Shown piece after piece: positions 32,691-43,499 of a stretch of DNA of 64,000 bases. How positions within the stretch are numbered: the stretch's first letter is position 1; the number at the start of each line of letters is the position of its first letter. A model generated the notes under the pieces. The model made no database searches. It had not been told where the DNA came from and was given only the letters and a program-made list of their open reading frames with translations. Source of the DNA: Gigaspora margarita (taxonomy: Eukaryota; Glomeromycota; Glomeromycetes; Diversisporales; Gigasporaceae); contig WTPW01000666.1 in NCBI GenBank assembly GCA_009809945.1, forward strand, positions 117,762-181,761, written 5' to 3'. A program made the translations under genes and the position numbers.

Positions 32691-34077
32691 AAAAAAACAA
32701 AAAAATACCAAATATCAGGTAAATAGACAAATCATCTTGCATTGGGCACCAATTTTTGTAGCAAAAATTTTTGCTTTTACTATTGTTAGTTAATGCAACT
32801 GTGATATTGCTTATATGCGCAGTTATAATAGGATATAAAGCATGATGAATTTATATATAAAGAATAATAGTGTGATGCATTTATGTGTAAAAAATAACCA
32901 AAATTTGAAAATAATTCATGTGGATCAATCAAACTTAGGATTTTGCAGACAAATTCCACTCCAAATAGCTGATTGCATCACTCTGTTCCTGTTTCTAGCA
33001 TTCTAATCCAGATTAAATAATAGTGACCCAATGGGTCAGATTTTTAACCTGGTTATAACCTGGGTCAATGGGGCATATTGGCAATAAATAAAATTGTAAT
33101 AAATACCAAAATTAGAAAAAAAAGTGTAAACAGTTTTTTTTTAATTTTTATTTTATTTTATACAATACATATAACAGCATATGGCAGATTATATATCAAA
33201 TGGGTTTATTTAATTTTTTTTATTAGTTACTTTTTATATATTGAAATTTCTATTAGTATTTAGTTAGAAAGAGAAATTTTGTATTCCAGACTTTCTTTTA
33301 CTAAACAAATTCTCTTGTAATGGCCTGTTAGATTAGAGAGAAACAACTGCATATACAAGCACATAGCAGATAAACTCTGATTATAATAAGCAAATTCTAA
33401 TTAAGTGTTGATAAATGAAAGGTTTTGAAAATCTTTATAGATAAGATTTTGAATTTTTTATTTGCAATACTCAAATCCCAAAATATAAGCATATTTGGTT
33501 GTTTTATGACATAAAATTATAATGTAGTTTACATGTACCAATATTTTTTAATAATAACTTTTCGTAGCATATTTGATAATATTTATTTAAAAAATGCTTA
33601 AATTTTATAATATCTATAATTGGATATAATCCTATTCACTGGCCTCCTCAAGATTGAATAAAACCCAATTACTAAATAAGGAACATTAATGGTTCTTTTG
33701 ACAATTATATTGATATATAAAGTTAGTTGCCTTATCCATTATCTAATATCTTGTTGATAAATAGTAAAATTTACTTCATTTGTTGCATAGAGGCTTGTTA
33801 GATAATTACAGATTTTTTTCTTCCATCTTTTTTATGAAATAATCAACAAGAATTATATAAACCAAATATATTAAAGAGAATTTTAATCCTAGTAAAATGA
33901 TACAAATTTAATTACTTGGTTTTCATAATGTGAAACCTTTCAATAGCCTCATAGCCATTTTTTAAACCTATTTTTTTCATTACAAAGCATCTTTAAATAT
34001 GGCTTGGTTATAAAAAATTTTCTTTAAAAGTTTCCAATTTTTGAACCAGCAATATTATGAAAACCAATTGATTAATT
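32691..34077. other. Long AT-rich non-coding stretch
   Basis: No gene recognised. One local palindromic patch at 33025-33075 (GACCCAATGGGTC, CCTGGTTATAACCTGGGTC). The 61-codon frame at 33078-33263 is hydrophobic and AT-driven and is not called. Confidence 0.55.
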
Positions 34078-34379
34078 GGGGCCTTTGCAGTAGAAAGAGC
34101 CAATACTGATTTATATATAATTTTGAGAAAACTGAGTTTGTTTTGTTCGAACTGATCTGGGTTTATCAAAATTTTTATGATTTGATTATTCCATTATATT
34201 GGGTACTTCTGTGATGCATAAAACTCCCAAGTTTTTTTTTAAATATTTCAATTTTTTGTTATAAATTCAATTTTCATTTATAATTGAAAAATGTAGCATG
34301 TATCAAAATTTATCCAAATATAACACAAACCTGATTTTTATATTTGGGCAGTATTGGCCCTTTCTATTGCAAAGGCTCC
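34078..34379. mobile_element. MITE with GGGGCCTTTGCA ends
   Basis: The left end GGGGCCTTTGCAGTAGAAAG and right end CTTTCTATTGCAAAGGCTCC are inverted copies, extended by CCAATACTG / CAGTATTGG (about 31 bp). About 240 bp of AT-rich interior. Target duplication unclear. Confidence 0.7.
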
Positions 34380-34536
34380 TATAAAACTCAATACATAATA
34401 ATGCATATATAAATATAAAAATTATATGTGGGTAGTAAGCATGGGTTTTATAATCACTGCATGGAAACTGCACAGAGACCAATCATCCAAAAAATTTAAT
34501 ACACAATATTACACAACAAGTTGAAATCAGTGTGCT
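34380..34536. other. Spacer at the insertion site of the third LINE
   Basis: AT-rich sequence with words (AATACACAATA, GTGTGCTATTGTGCA) resembling the minisatellite on the other side of the LINE at 42.9-43.4 kb. The LINE therefore seems to have inserted at the edge of that array. Confidence 0.45.
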
Positions 34537-34550
34537 ATTGTGCATAGTAT

Positions 34551-34601
<51 letters not shown>

Positions 34602-35103
34602 TGAGGTCTGTCCTCGTTTTCTTTATTTCAATCAATATGGATATTACGAGAGATTCCATAATATGTTACATTAATTTGTAGGATGGGAGAGACTAAAGCT
34701 AATTTACTTCCAACCTAAACTTAACTAAGGAAGGTCACAGACCTAACTAGATTATGTTGCTAATTGTAAAAGATGATGAGTTGTAAGCTATGAATTTTTG
34801 GGTCCATTGTCTGTATTTTAACTCTGGTAGGTTGTAGTTGTCACAAGCCGGTGTGAGTAGAGATATTTGGATTGTGTTGTTCGATAGCGATGCTGTTTCT
34901 GCTATTGTACTATGGCTGGTTTTCTATAGGGTCTTGTAAATGTTCTTGATAAGTTTGTGATGGAGGGTAGCCGTGAGTTTGGCTTGTGTTTTTGGATCGT
35001 GACAAGGGAAGCTTGTTAGTGCAGTAATGATACCAATCAGTAGTGTACTTGTTCTTGTGAGGTGTAGTTGTGTGAAGTTGTCTATAAAAGGCTAAGGGTT
35101 GAT

Positions 35104-35405
35104 ATTAGTAATAGGGTTCCACAATTTGATTTGATCTTCAAATATTTGAATCAAATATTTGATCAAATTCAAATTCAAATTTAAGTATATTTGATTTGAT
35201 CAAATTCAAATCTGGCCAAATTTGATTTGATTTGACAAATATTTGATTTGATTTGAAAATTACTATTAAAAATTCAAATTCAAATCAAATTCAAATCCAA
35301 ATATTTGAATCAAATCAAATTCAAATCAGGGTCAATTTGATTTGATCAAATTCAAATTGACCCAATATTTGATTTGATTTGAATTTGAGGAACCCTAATT
35401 AGTAA
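35104..35405. mobile_element. hAT-type MITE, copy C (35112-35397, 8-bp TSD ATTAGTAA)
   Basis: The best preserved member: perfectly inverted ends TAGGGTTCC / GGAACCCTA, exact ATTAGTAA flanks, and a 286-bp interior of TTTGATTTGAATTTGA words in both orientations. Inserted in the 3' part of the full-length LINE. Confidence 0.93.
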
Positions 35406-35764
35406 GTTGGTTTTTGTACTAATTTTGTTTACTGTCTCGTGGATGATTGTGTTAATTTGTATATTATTTGCAGGACATAGGATCCAGTGTATGTCATTTT
35501 TCCATTCTATTTTACATCAGGGGCATCTTGGGTTTGGATATCTTTGTGAATTGCGATAATGAAGGTTGAGAAAATTTGGTAGTTCCTTAGAGATCAGCTT
35601 TATTTTGAATGCTTTGATTACTGAGTCTTTCGGGTGCGTATATAGTAACAATGGTTTGTTATTGTAAGAGATTTGCTCGTATGTGTGTTTCCAGTTAATT
35701 TGGTATTTGGGGTTACTTCACTTTATAGTTCTATATTGAGAGTGCTATTGGGCCAGGGTTTGGG

Positions 35765-36130
35765 CATTTATTAAGTGTCAAATGAATCTTCTAGATGTGT
35801 GGGTAATATTATTGTATTGGAATTAGTGGTGTAATAGTTGCCTTTCTGATTAGTGATTAATTCTGTTTCTATTGGCTTAGTCAGTGCTAGTAGTGTTATC
35901 GTTTCCTTATAGATGATAGAAATAGTTGTGTCTCTGGTAATCAGTATAGTTTTAATGCTCAGTAGTAAGTTTGCTTGGTTCATCTTATATATCGACATGT
36001 GTTGGTATGTGGGTATGTTTGTTGTAGTGTCGATTAGATTTTTTATACTCTTCTGGTTTGTGGAGATTTCTACGTGACTATTATGCAGGGTTATTGCAAT
36101 TGCAGCAGCTATAGCTATTAGTATCACTTT
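35765..36130 (-). pseudogene. RNase H domain remnant of the full-length LINE
   Basis: Frame 36127-35771 includes HVEISTNQKSIKNLIDT, the counterpart of IYTDSQS.I..L with Asp replaced by Asn, and a later KPIETELITNQKGNYY region after the domain. The upstream half of the domain is in other frames. Similar in layout to the remnant at 540-1048. Confidence 0.6.
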
Positions 36131-36655
36131 CAGTGTGGATGGCCAGGTAGTATTATATATGTGTAAGGTTGGTGAGGCTTGTTGTATTGCTAATGTGGCA
36201 GCTGGGGTAGATATGCCCTTAACTTATATCTTAGTGTATGTTATCTCAAAGTTTATCAGTTGTTTGGTTTTTATTCTTTTTAATTGTTCATAGGTGTTCC
36301 AGAGAGTCAGTTGGATATTCATAAATTTGTTAATTGTGTCTAAAGTGATCTGGTCGAAAGTGTTGATAAAAGGCTGAAAGGTTGGTATAGGAGTGCTCTC
36401 TTGTTTATATTTAAGGGCTGTTATAATGTTTGGTAGATGGGCATGGATAAAGTGGTTGTAATTAACTTGAATATGTATAAGTCAGTGAGATACATTAGTA
36501 AAGTAGCATGTTTAGCTGTTTTTTTATTTGATTTTAGGTTGCATTCATAACATCTACTTAGTTGATATGTATGCAGGTTTAACTTCCAATGGCTTAGTCT
36601 CGTCGTATTTTCTATAGTTTAGCAAGTTTTTCTGAAGAACTCATCCAGTGTATTG

Positions 36656-36951
36656 CCTATTGGCAGTGTTGTACGTTTTGGCTGTCCACAGCCTTTTTTG
36701 GCTTGTCCATGTCCAAAATTGTCCAAACGTCCAAGATTGTCCAAAGCTTGTCCAGGCTTTAATAATTAATAAATCTATCTAAAAAATATATAACTATATA
36801 TTTTTTTACGTGCTGAACACATTCTAGTTAAAATTAAAATAGGTTATCTTAATAAAATTTTAAGTAATTTTACTTTATTTAATTGTTCAAGATTGTTCAA
36901 GATTGTCCAAATTATTGTCCAAAGCTGTCCCGTGACAACACTGCCCATTGG
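36656..36951. mobile_element. hAT MITE with CAGTGTTGT ends (36664-36943), 8-bp TSD
   Basis: The left end CAGTGTTGTACG and right end CGTGACAACACTG are the classic CAGTG/CACTG hAT ends. Flanks are CCTATTGG and CCCATTGG (7/8). The sub-terminal regions carry many TTGTCCAA / TGTCCAAG words, plausible transposase-binding repeats. Located in the RT-RNase H linker region of the LINE. Confidence 0.85.
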
Positions 36952-37820
36952 TGTGTTCCTATGTCTATTCCTGGGGTGGTGAAGGGGTTTGGATAGATTG
37001 GGTAAAAATTAGAGTAAGTGAGGTTTCTGATCAATTCATGAATATTGTTTAGCCAATTTGGTTGTCTGCTGCGAGGAATCTTTCTGAAATTGTGATAGGA
37101 CTGTTTCCAATTAAGTTGTTCTGTGTCTTCAAAATTCATGAATTGCTTGAGGTATCCGATATTGTGTTGGTTTAATTGAGTGCGTAGTTGATTGCTATTG
37201 GGAGAGGATTTGATTTGATAATATTGTTGATAGTTGTGCCTTTTACATTTTGTGGTATAGGCCATTGGTGATTGTAATTTTTGAGTTGGATGCCTTGTTA
37301 GTGTGTTGCCAGTATAATCTTTGCTGTAGTAGTTCAGTTTTCTTTTGTCGAAAAGACTGGAAGTTGTGTGAAAATGGAGCAATTGGTTGAGACTGAATTT
37401 TGGAGTTGTTGGAGTCAGATTTTTAGAGGGGTAGTGTAGAAATCTGGGTAGTTAATTGCCTTGATAAGTTGCGAAATGTGTTGTAAGCACTGGGTATCAT
37501 GACTTGTTTGATGCCATAAATATGGTAGTGGAACATGAAGGAGTTGGGAAGTGATTTGGCTATTCCTGCTTTATATTTAGCAACTCTAGTATAAGCTCAG
37601 GTGATCTTGTCACAGGTCATTGCTGGCAGATGGGTATTTTGGATACGATATGCTAAGCGCGTTAAAATAACTACATTTGTTATGTGAATTAATTGTTTCT
37701 TAGTAATTCTGGAATACTTCATTTTCTATATATCTGATAATGCCTTGGAGGTGATTATTTTATGTATTGGTTGGTGTTTATGGGATCTGGTAAACCAGCG
37801 ACCCAAGAATTTAAAAGTGT
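36952..37820 (-). pseudogene. RT-RNase H linker of the full-length LINE
   Basis: Contains an open 156-codon stretch (37382-36912) rich in Asn, Gln and Tyr (HNIGYLKQFMNFEDTEQ, NWKQSYHNFRKIPRSRQPNW, FYPIYPNPFTTPGIDIGT). It is the connection between RT and RNase H in ORF2. No separate domain recognised. Confidence 0.55.
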
Positions 37821-37826
37821 CAGTCT

Positions 37827-38850
37827 TCACAAATTGTAGATGTGCATTGAACAGAAGAGGATATGGGCATTAGGATCTAAAGAATTAGTGGCAAGTGTGG
37901 ATTTGGAGGGGTTGACTCTGATATTTGTTAAGTCATAGAAGGATAAGGCCGTAGCTATTATTCCTTCTAAATGGGCCTTGGTATGTGTTATCCATGTAGT
38001 GTCATCCATATAGGCTAGGCAAGGGGTATTTACTTTATGTAGAGTGTTGTTGGGTATTGGTGGGCCTGCCATCATTGTGTATCTATGGTTTTCTTTTGTA
38101 ATTTTGTGAATAAGTAGGTCATAGTAGGTTTTCCATAGTAGTGGGGTGATGGTTTCACCTTGGTCCAGTTCATCTCCCAACTGATACCAGTTGGTGTATC
38201 CATATTCTGTTATAACTCTGTTATGTCAATCTTGAAAAAGGTTAATAATGAGGTTAGCATATTCTTCGGGACATTTTATACGTAAAAGGGCTTTGTATAG
38301 CAGAGGAAGGTGCACAGAGTCATATGTCTTCGACATGTTTTGGGACAGAATCCAGTATTCTTTATCATATGTATATGCATTCTCTAGTATGTGAGTTAAG
38401 TGTTGGATGGGTTGGGCAGTAGAGGAGTAGAGTAAGACTATATAGTTGTTTGGAGTTAAGATTGGGTATCTCGTAAGGATCTTATTAAAGTGGTTTGTAA
38501 TGATTTTGTTAGGGTTTTTCTGGTATGTTCTATAAGAGTTATAGGTGGGGTATGATGTAGGTCTCCTTTGAATTTTTTTTTGAAATGGGATAAATTAGAC
38601 TATTTTTTCATGCTTTCAGGGTGTTTTGCAAATTGATACAAGCATTAACGATATTCAGTAAATTGTCAATGGCAATTGTAAAAAGTTGTTTTAACATCTC
38701 ATTAGAGATTCCTTGTGGGCCAGTAGCCTTATCTAAAGGTAGTTGTTTGATGGTTTCTAGTAATTTGTCTCTATCGATAGGTTGATTAAGGGGTTGGTGC
38801 CAGTCTGCTTGAATTTCTGGTCTGGGTGCATTTTCATTTTTCCACATTTC
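37827..38850 (-). pseudogene. Reverse transcriptase domain of the full-length LINE
   Basis: Motifs in order: LPLDKATGPQGISNEML (38760-38700), a damaged RPI region, YWILSQNMSKTYDSVHLPL (motif A with Tyr-Asp, about 38350-38300), GDELDQGETITPLLWKTYYD (motif B, 38180-38120), PCLAYMDDTTWITHTKAH (intact YMDD, about 38000-38030) and LTNIRVNPSKSTLA (37925-37890). The catalytic aspartates are preserved, but at least three frame breaks separate the parts. The full-length family therefore probably encoded an active RT until recently. Confidence 0.9.
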
Positions 38851-39780
38851 CCAGTGTTGATTGTTGATAGAGTTGGGCTTTGTCCATCATGTGAAATGTT
38901 GCTTTATTTTTTCTTTAATTTCTGTTGGTTTAGTGATGACTGCATCTGGTAGAATCAGGTTTGAGAAAGATACTCTATTGGTGTATCTCTTGAGGATGCT
39001 ATCTATTATAGTAGTAGTATAGTCAGTAAAGTTCTGGTATCTCCTATTGACGTAGTGGTTAATCTGGTCTCTATGTTCATTGTTATTTTCAAGGTTCTGA
39101 GCCTTGTGTATAGCTTTGTGTAGCTCTGATATGGTCGTATGTGTGGCTTTAGATGACTGTGTCCATAGATCCTGTTGCATGATATTGGGGATTGGGTAAT
39201 CTATTAACTGCTCGATTTGTTGTAAAATTGCATTAACTTTGTTGGTGATGGTTTGGGTAGATTTAGAGAGTGGTGAAGATGAGATAAGTCTTCTAGCTTT
39301 GTTAGATAATTTTAAGGCTTGGTGTAGCTTAGTAGCTTTGAAACTAAAGGCATAGAAGGATTTTGGTACAGCCTTGGTTGTGGGGATGTATTTATTAACA
39401 GCTTCTTTGATTGCTATATTCTATTTGTGCCAATGTTTATTTAAAGAAGCTATCGTTAATGGGACTGTCTGGGGTTAATTTGAGGTTAATCATCCGGTCG
39501 GTGATGTGAGAAGAGAATTCCTCTCAGGTTTCTTCTGTCATTTTGTGGTATAGGTATTTTTTTCTAGATGTCTTCTTTTTATTTCATGTGGTAAGGGCTT
39601 GTGGTAATAACTATTTATTATCCAAGATAGCATGATCACTATCTGTCTACCCTATTGATGGAGAGACATTTATACCAAAACAATTTGTTAGAATATTTGG
39701 GGTTGTTCATATTTCATCTAGTTGGCTTAATTGGTTTTGCCAGGCCCATGTATGTTGAGTAATGTTGAAGTATTGTATTG
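38851..39780 (-). pseudogene. Linker between endonuclease and RT, full-length LINE
   Basis: Includes the 97-codon segment 39180-38887 with STISELHKAIHKAQNLENN-like helical sequence and ITKPTEIKEKIKQHF just before the RT. This is the usual desert of LINE ORF2 between the nuclease and polymerase. No separate domain. Confidence 0.55.
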
Positions 39781-40309
39781 GACTGGTTAGTTGAAATGTA
39801 TGCATTTGATATAGGATTGGGGTTGTTTCTGGCTATGGGAAGAATATGTGTTAGTATTGAAATCGCCTATTACTATGACGCTCATATTTTTTGCTTGTGC
39901 TTGCTTGATCCAATTAAGAATTTCTGTTTGTGTAGCCTTTGTGTAGGAGGAATTATTTGAGGGTAGATAAACCGAAATGACTCGAAGCCTGGTTAAGTAC
40001 AGGAGAAATAAGTCTATGAAGATTGCTGTGCTGGGGAAAGTCTTTATATTGTGAATATAGGGTTGTAGTATTGGTATAATGGCGATGGCTGTTCCTAAAC
40101 TGGAAGCTCTTTTTTTTTGATATATCTTCATTGCAGTTGGAAGTATAAATTTTGTACAAAGGGTTTGTCAGGCTGGTATCTGTTGTGTCCAACTCCACAA
40201 GCTTTGTTTTAGTCATAGATATAATATGGTAATTCTTTCTTGCACAGTATTCTAGCCAGATTTTAAGTTTCAGATTATTGTTAATGCCCTGCACATTGTG
40301 TGTCACCAC
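39780..40309 (-). pseudogene. APE endonuclease of the full-length LINE
   Basis: Starts MVTHNVQGINNNLKLKIW at 40309 (THNVQG motif), then IISMTKTKLVELD (the TETK motif with the catalytic Glu changed to Lys). After one frame change come SSLGTAIAII, RVISVYLPSNNSSYTK and VIVIGDFNTNTYSSHSQ (GDFN at about 39855-39866). Two overlapping frames (40309-39953 and 40131-39787) need one shift between them. Confidence 0.85.
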
Positions 40310-40439
40310 GTGAAGGTAAAAAGGTTAGTAGGTAATTTTAGTGTGGGTATGTTGTGGTTATTGCTATCAGTATCATCTGTATGTGCATTGTATGGGTTAG
40401 AATTAGTTGCTCCGTCTGTTGGAGGATAGTTATATATAA

Positions 40440-42515
40440 TGTGATGATCAGACATAGTTGGGTTCATCATTGAAGATTCTCCATTCTGGCTGTGGGAGGT
40501 CAGGGAGGTCGATAAGGTAGTTTGGGATGAGCGTGAAGTTGAAATGATCTTGAATTGCTCTAATCATTTGAGTAGCAGTATCATAATCTGTGATAGGGAC
40601 TTGAGTAGCTATGTCTAGGATGTTGTCTTTTACGTAAGATATAAGTTTTTCTAACTTCGGAAGTAATTCAGCTTGGTTGTTATTTCTGGGTCAAGAGTAA
40701 TTGGGATCATATCTATCCATTTCTCCAGAAGTCTATCGAAGTAGTAGACCTCCCTCAGCATACCCACTATATCGACAAGTTGTTTTGAATTGGTGATCGG
40801 GATAGTAATACTGAAATTGTGCATATCTTTTACCTTTCTCAGAAGTTCTGGTTTGTCAGTTGGGTTTACTATCATTATGGTACGTGGAGTGTAAGTCTAA
40901 ACTTGTATCTACATTTGATCTCAGTAAGAAAGTAATTGCTAGCTGTTTATCTGATATGGGATATGTATACATTAGATTTGTTTTGATTTTGGATGGGTCA
41001 TTTGTTATAAATGGTCTAGCGAGAATATAGTCATTTGGTAATTGTCTGAAGTCGTATTTCTCTCTTAACATCTCTACTATCTCTGAGAAGTCCTGAAAGC
41101 AGGGCATCAGATCCAGTGGGAAGAGCTGGTGTAGGTCAGTGGCAGTTCTTGTGGGGTAAGGGAAAGCAGGTCCTTTTGTTCTTTCACAGGTAGGTTAAAG
41201 TAGAGTGGTGGGATGTGGGTAAAGTGATAATGTTCTTTAAGACTTGCTCTAAATTCTGTTAAGTGAGATAAAGAGTCATAGTCAGTGATCAGAAAGTAGT
41301 TTCTGAGTGTATCGAGCAAGTCACCTGGGTTGAGAGATAGAGGTTTATTATTGTCGTAGAAGTAAGAGCTTGGAAGCTGTGTGAAGGAGAAGATTTTTCT
41401 GAGTGCAGTTACTACTGCTTTTGTTTGTTTACGATCAGTAATAGGTAATGCAAAAGGAAAGAATTCAGTAATGTGTTCTGGGATCAAGTTCGGGCTGTCT
41501 GGTAGTAGTTCGAGGTTGTTAGATTAGGCTTCTCCGAGGAGCATTCTCATTGTTTCAAATAGTACGATGCCTTCTATTTGGGCAAATTTTGCGCAGTAAT
41601 ATATCACAATAGTAGTTTAGTGTGCATTCAGTATAATAAAATTAAGGTTGGTAATAAAGTTGGCTGCCAGTTTCTTTTTGAGCATCATGTAAATTTGATC
41701 TCTATTCTTTTTGTTTGTTATTGGAACTTTGTGCATCCTTTTGTAGTTGTTCAGGGCTTTATTGAAATATTCTTTGTATTCTATTTGGTGTGCTGGTTTC
41801 CTTCTTCTATCCCTGGTGAAGAAGCAAAAAAAGGCTGTATCCCTGTGCTTGAATTTGAGACTAATTGCAGAGGGTATGTTGTGTTCTGTGGGCCTGTGTG
41901 AAATTTTATCTGAGAAGAATTTTTTAGAGTATTTTGGTCTGTTAGTGCTTCCAAGATTTTGTCTGGGTTCCATTCGTTTGTGTCTAAAGGGTAGTCTTTG
42001 GTTTTTCTTAGGGCCTCCACGACAGCCTCTGTCTATAGCGTTGCCAGTTCCTAGGACATCAGGTCCTGGGGTCAGTTTCAGTGAGTCACTTGGCTATAGC
42101 TGAAAGTGTTGTATCGATTGGATGTTGACTCAACGGTGTATCAGATTTGCAGTCCATGTCTACATTAGCTGAGTCCGTTTGAGTTTCTCTGGCTAGAATA
42201 GCGTTAATTTGTGCTAATGAAGGCACATAGTCATCTATATCGATAAAGTCAATATTGTCAAGTTTGTTGCAAGTCAGGGGTCAGATGTGTTATGGGAAGA
42301 TTGTTGGATTATGTCATGGGAATCCTGTAGATCTATTTCCTATAGTGAGTGCTCATGATCTGAGTTAGATCCAGGTCCTGCATTGTTCATCGACAAATTT
42401 GGGTTGTTGTTTTGATCTGTGCATATTGATGTCAATCGATCGGGTGTAATGTTATACTTGAATCTAACAGGAATAAACTGATTTGGCCACTTTTTTCATT
42501 ATCGTTTGATGGCAT
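40440..42515 (-). pseudogene. ORF1 of the full-length LINE, built of tandem PIT-type units
   Basis: Begins MPSNDNEKSGQ near 42512, then an acidic N-terminal part (IDFIDIDDYVPSLAQIN, about 42265-42210) and a basic region. From about 41720 down to 40440 the frames carry at least six related units of roughly 45-60 residues: VPITNKKNRDQIYMMLKKK, ALPITDRKQTKAVVTALRK...FTQLPSSY, FLITDYDSLSHLTEFRASL...FTHIPPLY, IVEMLREKYDFRQLPNDY, IPITNSKQLVDIVGMLRE and VPITDYDTATQMIRAIQD...FTLIPNYL. Consensus: PITD, helix with LR, then F.F..LP..Y. Frame breaks occur. I do not recognise this as an RRM, zinc knuckle or coiled-coil ORF1. Confidence 0.65.
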
Positions 42516-42921
42516 TTTGGGCCTGAGAGGCTAGATTTTTCTGTTTATAAAAGTCTGAAGAGGGAGGGTTTTGGTAGGGTTAGGTAGAGGGGTAGATTCC
42601 ATGTTTAACTAAGGGAAGTGGGGGTAACGGGATGTAGTTTTATGTTCTCTTATATGTCTTTCACCCCCTGTAGGAGAATAGCATTGAAGGTGTGTGGTGT
42701 GTCAGTTAGGTCGGTTCTTTTCCTTTTGCATTGAATACTTGTAATTGTCTATTGCCAGTCCTTGGAAAATAGATTTTGGCCCACCAAGTGCTATATCTTA
42801 GTTTTATTTAGTTAGTAGCTTGTTGTTTTTTGTTTATTTCCTATAGCTCTGTATTTGGTTAGTGATATATGAGAAAGAGTTTTTTGATTCCCCAAACAAC
42901 TTTTATTGTGCATAGTATTCT

Positions 42922-43410
42922 ACCATATATTGACATGTATTAGTCATAATAATCACATAATTTCTGTGCACTAATATGCATAATCATTAAGATTCTTAAT
43001 GATTATAATTTCATACACAAATGTGCACAATTGTTAAGATTCTTAATAATCATAATTTTTGTGCATTAATGTTCACAATTGTTAAGATTCTTAATAATCA
43101 TAATCATAATTTTTATGCTCTAATGTGCATAATCATTAAGATTCTTAAATCAAAATTTCTGGCAATCATTAAGATTCCTTAATGATCAATTTTAACAATT
43201 ATAGATATTAGTGCATTAATATTATGATTATCACAATTGTTAAGGTTGTTAACAATCACAATTGTCACTATTGTTAAGATTCTTAACAATTATAATTTCA
43301 TATACTAATGTGATGGTTATTAAGATTTTTAATGATCATAATTTTGTGTATTAACATGATGATTATTAAGATTCTTAATGTTTAAAAATTCTGTATATTG
43401 ATATGCACAA
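42922..43410 (+). repeat. Minisatellite with palindromic core, about 8 diverged units of 50-60 bp
   Basis: Units built on GTGCACAATTGTTAAGATTC, TTAATAATCATAATTT, TGTGCATTAAT. The core TTAAGATTCTTAA is nearly self-complementary. Divergence increases toward 43400. It adjoins the right TSD of the full-length LINE. Confidence 0.75.
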
Positions 43411-43499
43411 AACATTTATTTTGTTGTTTTTTGTTTTTTTTTCACTTAATAATAATTTCCATGCATTGATATGTACAAATCAAGCAAATAATTATATGC

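Larger units (their letters stand above)
34537..42921 (-). mobile_element. Full-length LINE (34554-42904) with 17-bp TSD and poly-A
   Basis: The most complete retroelement here. ATTGTGCATAGTATTCT is exact at 34537-34553 and 42905-42921. Next to the left copy is a 45-nt poly-T (34554-34598), the poly-A tail of a minus-strand insertion. Reading the minus strand: 5' region, ORF1 (about 42515-40440), endonuclease (40309-39780), RT (38850-37820), linker, RNase H (36130-35770), 3' region. The 3' end has AATAAAG and a small hairpin GAGG-ACAGA-CCTC. Frameshifts make it non-coding now. Two hAT MITEs lie inside, so it predates them. Confidence 0.93.

Noticed and set aside
41578..42103. Plus-strand ORFs of 107 and 118 codons
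   Set aside because: They lie antisense to the LINE ORF1 and contain no recognisable domain; shadow frames.
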